A DNA stretch of 64,000 nucleotides, from positions 62,001 to 126,000 of the forward strand of contig NZ_RFFM01000004.1 in NCBI RefSeq assembly GCF_003696365.1, given 5' to 3'. The position numbers and the translations under genes were made by a program. Origin of the DNA: Stutzerimonas zhaodongensis (GTDB lineage Bacteria > Pseudomonadota > Gammaproteobacteria > Pseudomonadales > Pseudomonadaceae). Each line of letters opens with the position of its first letter. The stretch's first letter is position 1. Positions 1-11,287 of the stretch are shown piece after piece. The notes under the pieces are model-generated. The model made no database searches. It was given only the letters and a program-made list of their open reading frames with translations, and was not told the origin of the DNA.

Positions 1-581
1 AACACATCTGCAATCCCTTCTCGGTCAACCGCGACGGCATCAATATCGGAGAGGCGGCGGCGGTCTTCCTGATGACCCGTGAACAGGCTCCGATCGCTCT
101 GCTCGGCGCAGGCGCCAGCTCTGATGCCCACCACATTTCGGCGCCTGACCCACAGGGCCTGGGCGCCATGCATGCCATGCGCAAAGCACTGAACAGCGCG
201 GCGACGCAGCCCGACCAGATCACTTATCTGAACCTGCACGGAACCGCAACCCGACACAACGATTCGATGGAAAGCCAGGCGGTCACCGCCGTCTTTCAGC
301 ACGCCGTTGCCTGTTCATCGAGCAAAGCGCTTACCGGCCACACCCTGGGCGCCGCCGGTGCGCTGGAGGCGGCTTTCTGCTGGCTCGCGATGTCCGAGCA
401 CAATCCTGCAAAGCTGCTGCCGCCACATCGCTGGGACGGGCAGCAGGATGCAGAGTTGCCGCAGCTGAACCTGATCGCGCCTGGAGTGCAGATGAAGGCG
501 ACTGGCCCGCGACGAATGATGAGCAACTCATTTGCCTTTGGCGGCAACAACATCAGCCTGATCCTGGGGGACGCAACGTGA
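1..581 (+). CDS. Beta-ketoacyl-ACP synthase, C-terminal part (ApeO-like), truncated by window edge
   Basis: Condensing enzyme (thiolase fold) that elongates acyl-ACP chains. The reading frame is open from base 3, so the start and the catalytic Cys lie outside the window. Visible KAS motifs in order are a PFSVNRDG..GEAAA block, the first catalytic His in LHGTATRHND, the second in ALTGHTLGAAGA, and the closing SNSFAFGGNN loop. It overlaps the next gene by GTGA. Followed by dehydratase, ketoreductase and a second ketosynthase, it matches the apeO-P-Q-R order of aryl polyene pigment clusters. Assignment to ketosynthase is firm. The aryl polyene role is inferred from context, because the rest of the cluster is not in view. 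Confidence 0.85.
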   Translation, partial: HICNPFSVNRDGINIGEAAAVFLMTREQAPIALLGAGASSDAHHISAPDPQGLGAMHAMRKALNSAATQPDQITYLNLHGTATRHNDSMESQAVTAVFQHAVACSSSKALTGHTLGAAGALEAAFCWLAMSEHNPAKLLPPHRWDGQQDAELPQLNLIAPGVQMKATGPRRMMSNSFAFGGNNISLILGDAT

Positions 582-1030
582 TCGATTGGCCAATAGCCGG
601 GCTGCTGCCTCACGCAGGCGACATGATCCTGCTCGACGCGGTCGAGGCGTTCGATAGCGATAGCATCGAGGCACGGCTGCAGGTCAAACCCGCTGGCCTG
701 TTCAACCTGCCTGACGGCAGCCTGCCAGCCTGGGTAGGCGTCGAAATCATGGCTCAGACGGTGGCAGCGTTTGCCGGCTGTCAGGCACGTCAAGCCGGAC
801 TGCCGGTAGAGCTTGGCTTTCTGCTTGGCACCCGCAGCTTCCAATGCAATGTCGCGTATTTCCCTGCCGGCAGCCTGCTGCGTATCCGTACGACTCGCTC
901 ACTGCAGGATGACAACGGAATGGGGGTGTTCGAGTGCCATCTCGACGGGCCGGGCATTCATGCCGAGGCGCGTCTCAATGTGTTCCGCCCGCCCGAAGTG
1001 GCGAGCTATCTGCAAGAGCCCACGCCATGA
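578..1030 (+). CDS. 3-hydroxyacyl-ACP dehydratase, hotdog fold (ApeP-like)
   Basis: A 150-residue single-domain protein of the FabA/FabZ-like hotdog family, expected to dehydrate 3-hydroxyacyl-ACP intermediates. The N-terminal LLPHAGDMILLD segment carries the His of the family active site and is followed by an acidic/hydrophobic helix containing VGVEIMAQTVAAFAG, the central hotdog helix. The start is a GTG overlapping the upstream ketosynthase stop (GTGA), and its own stop overlaps the next start (ATGA), so the operon looks translationally coupled. It resembles the ApeP dehydratases of aryl polyene clusters more than housekeeping FabZ. The pathway is inferred from the neighbours. Confidence 0.8.
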   Translation: MIDWPIAGLLPHAGDMILLDAVEAFDSDSIEARLQVKPAGLFNLPDGSLPAWVGVEIMAQTVAAFAGCQARQAGLPVELGFLLGTRSFQCNVAYFPAGSLLRIRTTRSLQDDNGMGVFECHLDGPGIHAEARLNVFRPPEVASYLQEPTP

Positions 1031-1755
1031 GCAACAGTATTTTAGTCACCGGTTCAAGCCGCGGCATTGGCCGCGCTATCGCGTTGCGCCTCGCTCGTAG
1101 CGGCCATGACGTCGTCCTGCATTGCCGTTCGCGCATGGATGAAGCACTGGCCGTTCAGGCGGAGATCCAGGCAATCGGACGCGATGCGCGAATCCTGAAG
1201 TTCGACGTCGCGGATCGCAGCGCTTGTCGCCTCGCACTAGAAGCCGATATAGAGTCATACGGTGCCTACTATGGGGTTGTCTGCAATGCCGGCCTTACCC
1301 GTGACGGCGCCTTCCCAGCACTGACCGAGGATGACTGGGACCTGGTGATGCGGACCAACCTGGATGGCTTCTACAATGTCCTGCATCCACTGACGATGCC
1401 GATGATCCGCCGCCGACAGCCCGGACGCATCGTCTGTATCACATCGGTTTCCGGCCTGATCGGCAATCGTGGGCAGGTAAACTACAGCGCATCCAAGGCC
1501 GGCGTGATCGGCGCTGCCAAAGCGCTGGCCGTAGAGCTCGGCAAGCGTCGCATCACCGTCAATTGCGTCGCACCTGGCCTGATCGATACGGACATGCTCG
1601 ATGAAGATTTGCCTATCGAGGAGATGCTCAAGATGATTCCCGCTCAGCGCATGGGCACTCCGGATGAGGTGGCCGGTGCGGTCAACTTCCTGATGTCGGA
1701 AGAGGCCAGTTACATCACTCGCCAGGTGCTGGCGGTTAACGGCGGGCTGTGCTGA
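1027..1755 (+). CDS. 3-oxoacyl-ACP reductase, SDR family (FabG/ApeQ-like)
   Basis: A 242-residue classical short-chain dehydrogenase that would reduce 3-ketoacyl-ACP with NADPH. Residues 8-15 form the TGSSRGIG cofactor loop. CNAG follows at about residue 85, and a Ser of ITSVSG plus YSASK near residues 140-160 complete the catalytic Ser-Tyr-Lys set. I chose the ATG at 1027, which overlaps the dehydratase stop (ATGA), over an upstream GTG-type extension that would run through the dehydratase. Its stop TGA overlaps the ATG of the next ketosynthase. It is probably the dedicated reductase of the aryl-polyene-like operon. Housekeeping FabG is normally next to fabD/acpP, which are absent here. Confidence 0.85.
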   Translation: MSNSILVTGSSRGIGRAIALRLARSGHDVVLHCRSRMDEALAVQAEIQAIGRDARILKFDVADRSACRLALEADIESYGAYYGVVCNAGLTRDGAFPALTEDDWDLVMRTNLDGFYNVLHPLTMPMIRRRQPGRIVCITSVSGLIGNRGQVNYSASKAGVIGAAKALAVELGKRRITVNCVAPGLIDTDMLDEDLPIEEMLKMIPAQRMGTPDEVAGAVNFLMSEEASYITRQVLAVNGGLC

Positions 1756-2981
1756 TGAAACGCGTCGTTGTTACCGGAATGGCCGGCATCACTTCACTGG
1801 GCAGCGATTGGGTAACCATCGAAGCTAACTTCAGCGGCAACCGCAGTGGCATCCGCTACATGCACGAATGGGATAGATTCACCGAGCTCAATACCCGCCT
1901 GGCGGGCCCGGTGGACGACTTCGTGGTTCCGCCGCACTGGACCCGTAAACAGCTACGCAGTATGGGCCGTGTATCGCGCCTCTCAGTAAAAGCCGCGGAG
2001 CAGGCGCTCACGCATGCTGGCCTGCTGGATGACGCTTCGATTCGTGACGGCCGTATGGGGGTAGCCTGCGGCTCATCCACCGGCAGCACTGAAGAGATCA
2101 AAGCATTCGGCAACATGCTGCTCAATTCGGTTGCCGACGGGCTGAACGCCAATTCCTACATCCGCATGATGCCGCATACCACCGCGGCCAATATCAGCAT
2201 CTTCTTCGGCCTCACCGGGCGGGTGATACCCACCTCCAGCGCCTGCACAAGCGGTAGCCAGGGGATCGGCTATGCCTACGAAGCGATCAAGTTCGGCCGC
2301 CTGCCGATGATGCTCGCTGGTGGCGCTGAGGAACTATGCGCCACTGAAGCCATGGTGTTCGACGCGCTTTATGCCACCAGCCTGAAAAATGATGCCCCAC
2401 AGACATCGCCACGCCCCTATGACGCCGCACGCGATGGCCTAGTGATAGGCGAAGGTGCCGGCATGCTGGTGCTGGAGGAGTTGGAACACGCCTTGGCTCG
2501 GGGAGCCGCCATCCACGCGGAATTGATTGGCTTCGGAAGTAACGCTGATGGCCAGCACGCGACCAAGCCGGAGCAGGCAACCATGCAGCGAGCCATGGAG
2601 CTCGCGCTGGAAGATGCGGCGCTGCCGCCGGGCGCGATCGGTTACGTCAACGGCCATGGCACCGCCACCGAACAGGGCGACATCGCCGAGACCCTGGCGA
2701 CTCGATCGCTGTTCGGATCAGGTATGCCGATCAGCTCGCAGAAGAGCTTTCTCGGCCATACGCTGGGTGCCTGTGGCGCCCTCGAATCTTGGTTCAGTAT
2801 CGAGATGATGAACAGTGATCGGTACATCCATACGATGAACCTCGATGCAATAGACCCGCGTTGCGGCGAACTCGATTACCTCGTCGACGCGCCGCGCATC
2901 ATGCAGCACGAGTACGTGATGAATAACAATTTTGCCTTTGGCGGCATCAACACCTCGTTGATATTTCGCCGCTGGAGCTGA
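1755..2981 (+). CDS. Beta-ketoacyl-ACP synthase II type (ApeR-like)
   Basis: A complete 408-residue KAS. The nucleophile Cys is at about residue 164 in SSACTSGSQG, the first catalytic His is in NGHGTATEQGD, the Lys/His pair is in KSFLGHTLGACGA, and the Gly-rich loop NNNFAFGGINTS closes the site. The ATG at 1755 shares a base with the ketoreductase stop (TGATG), better supported than the in-frame GTG six bases earlier. This is the second ketosynthase of the operon, the position of ApeR. One of the two KS enzymes probably starts or edits chains while the other elongates, but sequence alone does not say which. No terminator is apparent directly after it. Confidence 0.87.
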   Translation: MKRVVVTGMAGITSLGSDWVTIEANFSGNRSGIRYMHEWDRFTELNTRLAGPVDDFVVPPHWTRKQLRSMGRVSRLSVKAAEQALTHAGLLDDASIRDGRMGVACGSSTGSTEEIKAFGNMLLNSVADGLNANSYIRMMPHTTAANISIFFGLTGRVIPTSSACTSGSQGIGYAYEAIKFGRLPMMLAGGAEELCATEAMVFDALYATSLKNDAPQTSPRPYDAARDGLVIGEGAGMLVLEELEHALARGAAIHAELIGFGSNADGQHATKPEQATMQRAMELALEDAALPPGAIGYVNGHGTATEQGDIAETLATRSLFGSGMPISSQKSFLGHTLGACGALESWFSIEMMNSDRYIHTMNLDAIDPRCGELDYLVDAPRIMQHEYVMNNNFAFGGINTSLIFRRWS

Positions 2982-3015
2982 GCTGGTTCAATCAAAACAA
3001 CGGAAGGAGAACGCA

Positions 3016-3456
3016 ATGAAGAAAAATACATGGATCAGCGCTGCACTCGTGCTCTGTGCCCTACCAGGAATCAGCCAGGCACGCGATACCACCCATTACC
3101 TTCCGTTTGACCAGGTTGTGGCTGAAGCCAGCGCTTCCGGCAAGTTGGACGGCAGTGTGAAGTTCTACTTGAGCGGCAAGACGCCGAAGGGCGCAGAGGT
3201 CGTTCGCCGCGACGTATCCACCAGCAAGAAGACCAACGCTTTCAACAAGACGGATGAAGGCGCGTGCAGCTGGGCCCTGCAATCTGCGCTTATCAGCATG
3301 CAGCAGGCTGCCAAGGCGGCAGGCGCGAATGCGGTGGTAGACATTGCCAGCAACTACAAGCACGTCGAATACAAGGACAGCGAAAAGTACGAATGCCATG
3401 CCGGCGCAATCATGGCTGGCGTCGCCATCAAGGGCAACTTGGCGAAGGTCAAGTAA
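3016..3456 (+). CDS. Exported small protein of unknown function
   Basis: A 146-residue protein with a clear Sec signal peptide: Lys-rich start, hydrophobic core to about residue 20, and a likely cleavage after SQA. The mature part ends in a segment containing AAGANAVVDIAS and AIMAGVAIKG, reminiscent of the YbjQ/YdgH-like 'AxAxGANAVV' pattern of small envelope proteins. A pair of Cys (GACSW and YECHAG) could form a disulfide. A strong ribosome site (GGAAGGAG) precedes the ATG. The gene sits 34 bases after the ketosynthase but has its own terminator-like hairpin, so it could be the operon's tail or independent. Similar pseudomonad proteins are sometimes labelled 'excinuclease ATPase subunit'. 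The sequence gives no reason for that name. Confidence 0.75.
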   Translation: MKKNTWISAALVLCALPGISQARDTTHYLPFDQVVAEASASGKLDGSVKFYLSGKTPKGAEVVRRDVSTSKKTNAFNKTDEGACSWALQSALISMQQAAKAAGANAVVDIASNYKHVEYKDSEKYECHAGAIMAGVAIKGNLAKVK

Positions 3457-3460
3457 TCCC

Positions 3461-3490
3461 ATGGCGCTCGGTGAGCCGAGCGCCATTGTT
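3461..3490 (+). terminator. Hairpin after the exported small protein gene
   Basis: An 11-bp perfect stem (ATGGCGCTCGG / CCGAGCGCCAT) with a TGAG loop starts five bases after the stop codon and is followed by a short T-containing tail (TGTT). It is probably an intrinsic terminator, though the T-run is weak. Confidence 0.6.
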
Positions 3491-3589
3491 CACAGGTCGC
3501 ATTCCGACCGTCGCCAGGCCGCACCACTCCCGAACCAATAACTGGACCCGCGAGTCAATATTAGACCCGCCACCGATTCAGGAGTCGTC

Positions 3590-3883
3590 ATGTTCGGAAA
3601 GTCATCGCACAAATTCGAAATCAATTACATCTTCCAGAACGACCCTAGGCACCACATTATCGAGTCGGAAGAGGAAGGTATGTCCCAGGGCAGCGCTGCG
3701 CGACATCTTCTCGAACTGCACAACGGGGATGCTGAAAACAGTCTCGTGATGCCCGAAGCAGGCGCCGACGAGGCGAAGATTCTGGAACAAGCCGAAGTCA
3801 TCGGCATTACTGACATTCGTGTGACCAAGCTGGTCCACGAGCATGAGCCCGGCACCACTCCGGGCCACTACCAACAGCCTTGA
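3590..3883 (+). CDS. Conserved-looking hypothetical protein, 97 aa
   Basis: A soluble acidic protein without signal peptide or membrane segment. It begins MFGKSSHKFEINYIFQND and ends in a His/Pro/Gly-rich tail (HEHEPGTTPGHYQQ). A ribosome site (AGGAG) lies upstream of the ATG, and codon use matches the neighbours, so I take it as real. I recognise no domain. The central part (EGMSQGSAARHLLELHNGD) may form a helical segment. It converges with hemE and shares a bidirectional terminator with it. Function unknown. Confidence 0.65.
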   Translation: MFGKSSHKFEINYIFQNDPRHHIIESEEEGMSQGSAARHLLELHNGDAENSLVMPEAGADEAKILEQAEVIGITDIRVTKLVHEHEPGTTPGHYQQP

Positions 3884-3884
3884 A

Positions 3885-3918
3885 TGAAAAAGAGCCGCGT
3901 AATGCGGCTCTTTTCATT
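3885..3918. terminator. Bidirectional intrinsic terminator
   Basis: The stem AAAGAGCCGC / GCGGCTCTTT with A-run on the left and T-run on the right lies between two convergent genes, the 97-aa hypothetical gene and hemE. It can stop transcription from either side. Confidence 0.85.
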
Positions 3919-3926
3919 CGTGCAGA

Positions 3927-4991
3927 TCAGACGTGATATTGCGCAGACAGCTCGTGCACGGCCTCGATGAAGGCGCCCGCGTGAACGGGGTCGACTTCAG
4001 GCGTGATGCCGTGCCCAAGATTGAATACATGCCCGTCGCCGTGACCGAAGCTGGCGAGGATACGCCCCACCTCAGCCCGGATGGCGTCCGGCTTGGCGAA
4101 CAGGACGCTTGGGTCCATGTTGCCCTGAAGCGCGACCTTGTTGCCCACCCGCCCACGCGCATTGCCGATATCGCAGGTCCAGTCGAGACCCAGTGCTTCA
4201 GCTCCAGTATCTGCCATTGACTCCAGCCACAGTCCGCCGCCTTTGGTAAACAGAATGACGGGCACACGTCGACCATCGTTTTCACGGATCAGCCCGTCGA
4301 CGATTTTCTGCATGTAAGCCAGCGAGAATTCCTGGTACGCGGCCGCTGACAGGCTCCCCCCCCAGGAGTCGAAGATCTGAACCGCCTGCGCGCCCGCCAT
4401 GATCTGGCCGTTGAGGTAGCTCGTTACCGACTGCGCCAGCTTATCCAGTAGCGCATGCATCGCCTGAGGGTTCTCATAGAGCATCGCTTTGGACTTGCGG
4501 AAGTCCTTCGATGAACCCCCCTCGACCATGTAAGTGGCCAAGGTCCAGGGGCTTCCGGAAAAGCCAATAAGCGGGACGCGGCCATTGAGCTCACGGCGGA
4601 TGGTGCGCACTGCCTGCATCACATAGCCAAGATCCTTCTCTGGATCAGGGATTGGCAGCGCCTCGATATCAGCCATGCTGCTGACGACTTTCTTGAAGCG
4701 CGGCCCCTCGCCTGTTTCGAAATACAGGCCCAGGCCCATGGCGTCCGGTACGGTGAGGATGTCCGAAAAGAGAATCGCCGCATCAAGCGGATAACGATCC
4801 AGTGGCTGCAAGGTGACCTCGCAGGCCAGCTCTGGGTTCATGCACAGGCTCATGAAGTCGCCGGCCTTACTGCGGCTGGCCCGGTACTCCGGCAAGTAGC
4901 GTCCGGCCTGACGCATCATCCACACCGGGGTGACGTCGACAGGTTGCTTGAGCAGTGCGCGGAGAAAGCGGTCGTTCTTCAAAGCAGTCAT
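3927..4991 (-). CDS. hemE: Uroporphyrinogen decarboxylase
   Basis: A 354-residue cytoplasmic enzyme that decarboxylates the four acetate side chains of uroporphyrinogen III to give coproporphyrinogen III in haem synthesis. The family N-terminus [16 protein letters not shown] is intact, as are [17 protein letters not shown] and the C-terminal [12 protein letters not shown] chose the ATG giving [10 protein letters not shown]. The longer frame to 5048 would cross the gltD terminator. A run of eight G bases lies in the Trp-Gly-Gly codons (complement of 4356-4363). Placement next to gltBD is the usual Pseudomonas order. Confidence 0.96.
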   Translation of the reverse strand: MTALKNDRFLRALLKQPVDVTPVWMMRQAGRYLPEYRASRSKAGDFMSLCMNPELACEVTLQPLDRYPLDAAILFSDILTVPDAMGLGLYFETGEGPRFKKVVSSMADIEALPIPDPEKDLGYVMQAVRTIRRELNGRVPLIGFSGSPWTLATYMVEGGSSKDFRKSKAMLYENPQAMHALLDKLAQSVTSYLNGQIMAGAQAVQIFDSWGGSLSAAAYQEFSLAYMQKIVDGLIRENDGRRVPVILFTKGGGLWLESMADTGAEALGLDWTCDIGNARGRVGNKVALQGNMDPSVLFAKPDAIRAEVGRILASFGHGDGHVFNLGHGITPEVDPVHAGAFIEAVHELSAQYHV

Positions 4992-5039
4992 GTCTGGGTT
5001 CCAGCTGAAAAGTGGCGGCATTGTCGCAAAGCGGAAAAC

Positions 5040-5067
5040 AAAAGGCACGGCGAGAGCCGTGCCTTTT
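5040..5067 (-). terminator. Intrinsic terminator of gltBD
   Basis: The stem AAAAGGCACGG / CCGTGCCTTTT with a six-base loop lies between the gltD stop and the hemE start. On the minus strand it ends in a T-rich tail. It separates hemE transcription from gltBD. Confidence 0.8.
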
Positions 5068-5134
5068 ATCTATAGGCTTGATTCCGATCAGGCATGTGAC
5101 CAGTGCTTGGGGCCTGGTCGGGAGCAGGCGCCGA

Positions 5135-6631
<1,497 letters not shown>

Positions 6632-6664
6632 CTAAAGCCGAGGCACGCCGCTTGAATCTGCTTT

Positions 6665-9600
6665 TTATTGGGGGTTGGCCCGAGTGGTCGACAGCAGCGT
6701 CGCCAGGTTGGCTGCTTTGGGCTTGACCAACCAGAAGCGGCGCAGGTAGTCGTCGAGATTGTCCAGAAGCGTCTCGCCCCATGCACTGCCGGTTTCAGCC
6801 ACGTACTCGCGCAGCACCTCTTGCAGATGGCTCCGATGAGCCTCCATCGACTCTCCGGTGATGCGCTGCAGGTTGACTAGTTCGTTGTTAACCCGGTCGA
6901 CAAAGCTGTTGTCCATGTCCAGAACATAGGCAAAGCCGCCGGTCATCCCGGAGCCGAAGTTATAGCCAGTCTTGCCGAGGACGCAGACGAAACCGCCCGT
7001 CATGTATTCGCAGCAATGATCGCCCGTGCCTTCCACGACCGCATGCGCGCCGGAGTTCCGTACCGCAAAGCGCTCACCCGCAGTACCAGCAGCAAACAAC
7101 TTGCCGCCAGTGGCGCCGTACAGGCAGGTATTACCGACGATGGCCGAATGCTGCGACTCGAAAACACTGCTCTTGGGCTGGGTGATCACAAGCTTGCCGC
7201 CAGTCATGCCCTTGCCGACATAGTCGTTGGCATCACCTTCCAGATACAGGTGCAGGCCACCGGCGTTCCAAACGCCAAAGCTCTGACCTGCAGTGCCTTT
7301 GAAGCGGAAGGTGATCGGCGCATCCTTCATGCCCTGGTTGCCATGCAGCTGAGCGATCTCGCCGGATACTCGCGCCCCGATGGACCGGTCACAGTTACAG
7401 ATATCGAGCTCGAAGTCGGCACCGCTCTTTGAGTCGATGGCCGAACGCGCAAGCTTGACCATTTCCTCAGCCAGCAAGCCCTGATCGAAGGGCGGGTTTT
7501 TCTCGACCTGACAAAATTGTGGTTTGTCCGCCGGAATGTGATCGCTGCCGAGCAGCGGTGACAGATCCAGATGGTTCTGCTTGGCGGTTTCACCGGGCAG
7601 CAATTCGAGCAGATCGGTACGCCCTATAAGCTCTTGCAGGCTGCGCACGCCCAACCTTGCCAGCCACTCGCGGGTTTCTTCTGCCACGAAGGTGAAGAAA
7701 TTGACCACCATGTCGACCGTGCCGATGAAATGGTCTTTGCGCAGCTGTTCGTTCTGCGTTGCCACGCCCGTGGCGCAGTTATTCAGATGGCAGATACGCA
7801 AGTACTTGCAACCCAAAGCGATCATTGGCGCGGTACCGAAGCCGAAGCTTTCGGCACCGAGGATCGCAGCCTTCACCACATCGAGGCCGGTCTTCAGACC
7901 ACCATCGGTCTGCACTCGTACCTTGCCGCGCAGATCGTTGCCGCGCAGGGTTTGATGGGTCTCAGCCAAGCCAAGCTCCCAAGGCGAGCCTGCATAGCGG
8001 ATCGACGTCAACGGTGAAGCGCCCGTACCGCCGTCGTAGCCGGAAATGGTAATCAAATCGGCGTAAGCCTTGGCGACACCGGCTGCAATGGTGCCAACGC
8101 CAGGCTCAGCCACCAGCTTGACTGAAACCAGCGCCTTGGGATTGACCTGCTTGAGGTCAAAGATCAGCTGCGCGAGGTCTTCGATGGAATAGATGTCGTG
8201 GTGTGGAGGCGGTGAAATCAGCGTAACGCCAGGCACCGCATAACGCAGCTTGGCGATCAGACCGTTGACCTTGCCACCAGGCAGCTGACCTCCCTCACCG
8301 GGCTTCGCACCTTGAGCGACCTTGATCTGCAGCACTTCGGCATTGACCAGATATTCAGGGGTGACACCAAAACGGCCCGTCGCCACCTGTTTGATCTTCG
8401 AGCTGCGCTCGGTGCGGTAACGCGAAGGATCTTCCCCACCTTCACCAGAGTTAGAGCGCGCACCGATGCGATTCATCGCAGCTGCGATCGCCTCATGGGC
8501 TTCGGGTGACAGTGCCCCAAGTGAAATACCCGCTGAGTCGAAACGCTTGAGGATTTGATCGAGCGGCTCGACTTCTTCAAGCGCCAGCGGTTGATCAGAG
8601 ACCTTCAACTTGAGCAGGTCGCGCAGCATCGCGGCCGGACGTTGGTCAACCAGCGCGGTGTATTCCTTGAAACGGTGGTAATCACCTTCCTGGACCGCGA
8701 CTTGCAAAGCTGCAACCACATCCGGGTTGTAGGCGTGGTATTCGCCGCCGTAGACGAACTTCAGCAGGCCGCCCTGCTGGATCGGCTTGCGCACGCTCCA
8801 CGCTTCCACCGCGAGTGCTTTTTGCTCCGCCTCAAGATCAACGAAGCGCGCACCTTTGATACGACTGGCTACACCACGGAAACTCAGATCGACAACCTCG
8901 TCTGCGAGGCCGATCGCCTCGAAGAGCTGGGCACCGCGGTACGACGTGATGGTGGAAATGCCCATCTTCGAAATGATCTTCAGCAGGCCTTTGGAGATGC
9001 CCTTGCGGTAATGCTTGAAGACCTCATATAGATCCCCCAGCACCTCACCCGTACGGATCAGATCGCCAAGCACCTCGAACGCTAGGAACGGATAAACCGC
9101 CGTGGCGCCGAAGCCGAGCAGTACTGCGAAATGATGTGGATCACGGGCGGTCGCGGTTTCAGCCAGGATGTTGCAATCACTGCGCAGCCCGGTTTCGATC
9201 AGGCGGTGGTGGACCGCACCGACCGCCAGAGCCGCATGAACCGGCAGCTTGCCGGGCATGATGTTGCGGTCGCTGAGGATCAGCATGACCTTCCCGCCAC
9301 GCACGGCTTCTTCAGCCTGATCGGCGATATTCCGCACCGCAGCTTCGAGGCCGATGGATTCGTCGTAGTTGAGATCTATCAGCTCCCGCCCGAAGCCTGG
9401 GCGGTCGAGCTCCATGATCGTCCGCCACTTGGCCGGCGAGATCACGGGCGTGGTCAGGATCGCGCGATTAGCGTGATCCGCTGTCTCTTCGAAGACGTTG
9501 CGCTCGGCACCCAGGCAGGTCTCGAGCGACATGACGATGGATTCACGCAACGGGTCGATGGGCGGGTTGGTAACCTGCGCGAACTGTTGGCGGAAATAGT

Positions 9601-11113
9601 CATATGGCGAACGCACGCGCCGCGACAGCACGGCCATAGGTGTGTCATCACCCATGGACCCCACGGCTTCCTGCCCCTGCTCGGCGAGCGGACGCAGCAC
9701 CTGATCACGCTCCTCGAAGGTGACCTGGAACATCTTCATGTATTGCTTGAGCTGGTCCGCATCGTAGAACGCCGACCCATGGTCGTTATCGTCGAGCGTT
9801 GACTGGATGCGCAGCGCATTTTGCCGCAGCCACTTCTTGTAGGGGTGCTGTGATTTCAAGCGGTTATCGATGTCATCCGTATGCAGTACCTGACCGGTCT
9901 GCGTATCGACCGCCAGAATCTGACCGGGCCCCACGCGCCCCTTGGCAATGACGTCTTCGGGTTTGTAGTCCCAGACACCCACCTCAGACGCCAGGGTGAT
10001 GTAGCCGTTCGTGGTGGTTACCCAGCGCGCAGGACGCAGGCCGTTACGATCAAGCAAGCAGATCGCGTGGCGGCCATCGGTAAGCACCACACCTGCGGGA
10101 CCGTCCCACGGCTCCATGTGCATGGAGTTGAATTCGTAGAATGCACGCAGATCGGGGTCCATGGTTTCGACGTTCTGCCAGGCCGGCGGAATGATCATGC
10201 GCAGCCCACGGAACAAATCCATGCCGCCGGTGACCAACAGCTCCAACATGTTATCCATGCTCGAGGAATCGGAACCTGTGCGGTTGACCAGCGGATCCAG
10301 GCTTTCCAGATCCGGCAACAATTCATTGGCAAATTTCAGGCGGCGCGCCTGAGCCCAGTTGCGGTTACCGGTGATGGTGTTGATTTCGCCATTGTGGGCA
10401 AGGAAACGGAACGGCTGAGCCAACGGCCATTGCGGCATCGTATTAGTGGAGAAGCGCTGGTGAAAAACGCAGATGGCTGTTGCCAGTCTCTCGTCGCCGA
10501 GATCCGGATAGAACTGCGCCAGATCAGCCGGCATCATCAGGCCTTTGTAGATGATGTCCTTGTCGGAAAAGCTGCAGACGTAGAACTCTTTGTCACCAGC
10601 CAGCGCGACCTCTGCACGGCGGCGGGCAAAGAACAGCCTGATGCCGAAATCACGCTCGGACAGCCCTTCGGCCGAGACGAACACCTGCTCGATGCGTGGC
10701 AGACGCTCGAGAGCCAACCGGCCGAGGACAGCGGTATCGATCGGCACTTCGCGCCAACCGACAAGAGTCAGCCCCTGGGCCGCGATCTGCTCGTTGAGAC
10801 TGGCGCGGCCCGCGTCCGCCTTGGCCGCATCCTGGCTGAGGAACACCATCCCGACGGCATAGAGTTCAGGCAGATCGGCACTGAAGTGCTGTCTAGCCAT
10901 GGCGCGCAGAAAGGCGTCGGGCTTCTGCATCAGCAGGCCGCAACCATCGCCAGTTTTTCCGTCGGCGTTGATGCCGCCACGGTGAGTCATGCAGGTGAGG
11001 GATTGAATGGCAGTCTGAAGCAGGTGATGGCTTGCCTCGCCCTGCATGTGGGCGATCAGACCGAAGCCGCAGTTATCCTTGAACTCTTCAGGACGAAACA
11101 GACCTGCTCTCAT
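6665..11113 (-). CDS. gltB: Glutamate synthase large (alpha) subunit
   Basis: A 1482-residue enzyme making two glutamates from glutamine and 2-oxoglutarate. The catalytic Cys of the class II amidotransferase domain is at residue 15 ([11 protein letters not shown]), so a short propeptide is probably removed. The central and FMN-binding synthase domains follow ([27 protein letters not shown]). The 3Fe-4S cluster Cys sit in [13 protein letters not shown], and the GXGXG beta-helix closes the protein. The ATG at 11113 has a GGAG site five bases ahead and is preferred over the GTG at 11119. An antisense frame of 416 codons lies opposite its 5' part but has no protein-like features. Confidence 0.96.
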   Translation of the reverse strand: MRAGLFRPEEFKDNCGFGLIAHMQGEASHHLLQTAIQSLTCMTHRGGINADGKTGDGCGLLMQKPDAFLRAMARQHFSADLPELYAVGMVFLSQDAAKADAGRASLNEQIAAQGLTLVGWREVPIDTAVLGRLALERLPRIEQVFVSAEGLSERDFGIRLFFARRRAEVALAGDKEFYVCSFSDKDIIYKGLMMPADLAQFYPDLGDERLATAICVFHQRFSTNTMPQWPLAQPFRFLAHNGEINTITGNRNWAQARRLKFANELLPDLESLDPLVNRTGSDSSSMDNMLELLVTGGMDLFRGLRMIIPPAWQNVETMDPDLRAFYEFNSMHMEPWDGPAGVVLTDGRHAICLLDRNGLRPARWVTTTNGYITLASEVGVWDYKPEDVIAKGRVGPGQILAVDTQTGQVLHTDDIDNRLKSQHPYKKWLRQNALRIQSTLDDNDHGSAFYDADQLKQYMKMFQVTFEERDQVLRPLAEQGQEAVGSMGDDTPMAVLSRRVRSPYDYFRQQFAQVTNPPIDPLRESIVMSLETCLGAERNVFEETADHANRAILTTPVISPAKWRTIMELDRPGFGRELIDLNYDESIGLEAAVRNIADQAEEAVRGGKVMLILSDRNIMPGKLPVHAALAVGAVHHRLIETGLRSDCNILAETATARDPHHFAVLLGFGATAVYPFLAFEVLGDLIRTGEVLGDLYEVFKHYRKGISKGLLKIISKMGISTITSYRGAQLFEAIGLADEVVDLSFRGVASRIKGARFVDLEAEQKALAVEAWSVRKPIQQGGLLKFVYGGEYHAYNPDVVAALQVAVQEGDYHRFKEYTALVDQRPAAMLRDLLKLKVSDQPLALEEVEPLDQILKRFDSAGISLGALSPEAHEAIAAAMNRIGARSNSGEGGEDPSRYRTERSSKIKQVATGRFGVTPEYLVNAEVLQIKVAQGAKPGEGGQLPGGKVNGLIAKLRYAVPGVTLISPPPHHDIYSIEDLAQLIFDLKQVNPKALVSVKLVAEPGVGTIAAGVAKAYADLITISGYDGGTGASPLTSIRYAGSPWELGLAETHQTLRGNDLRGKVRVQTDGGLKTGLDVVKAAILGAESFGFGTAPMIALGCKYLRICHLNNCATGVATQNEQLRKDHFIGTVDMVVNFFTFVAEETREWLARLGVRSLQELIGRTDLLELLPGETAKQNHLDLSPLLGSDHIPADKPQFCQVEKNPPFDQGLLAEEMVKLARSAIDSKSGADFELDICNCDRSIGARVSGEIAQLHGNQGMKDAPITFRFKGTAGQSFGVWNAGGLHLYLEGDANDYVGKGMTGGKLVITQPKSSVFESQHSAIVGNTCLYGATGGKLFAAGTAGERFAVRNSGAHAVVEGTGDHCCEYMTGGFVCVLGKTGYNFGSGMTGGFAYVLDMDNSFVDRVNNELVNLQRITGESMEAHRSHLQEVLREYVAETGSAWGETLLDNLDDYLRRFWLVKPKAANLATLLSTTRANPQ

Positions 11114-11247
11114 AGGCACTCCACCAGCTAAATGCGTTGTAAATCAACCCCTTATTGACGGCGCACAGAATCGCCCCGTCATACACGTGGGCAAAAGGGG
11201 GAGCAGTTTACAAAGCCCGGTAGAACGACACAATTTTATTTTTGCAA

Positions 11248-11282
11248 GCCCCATAACAGTGCATCACGCACCTTTATGGGGC
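11248..11282. terminator. Hairpin between AAA/SPOR gene and gltB
   Basis: An eight-bp stem GCCCCATA / TATGGGGC encloses a second small stem (GTGC/GCAC). It lies just past the stop of the AAA/SPOR gene and about 135 bases upstream of the gltB start. On the minus strand the tail is TTGCAAAAATAAAA rather than a clean T-run, so it is either a weak terminator or a structured gltB leader. Confidence 0.45.
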
Positions 11283-11287
11283 GTATT

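Noticed and set aside
9881..11131. 416-codon plus-strand frame opposite gltB
   Set aside because: It mirrors the codon bias of gltB, has no ribosome site, no domain and no protein-like composition.
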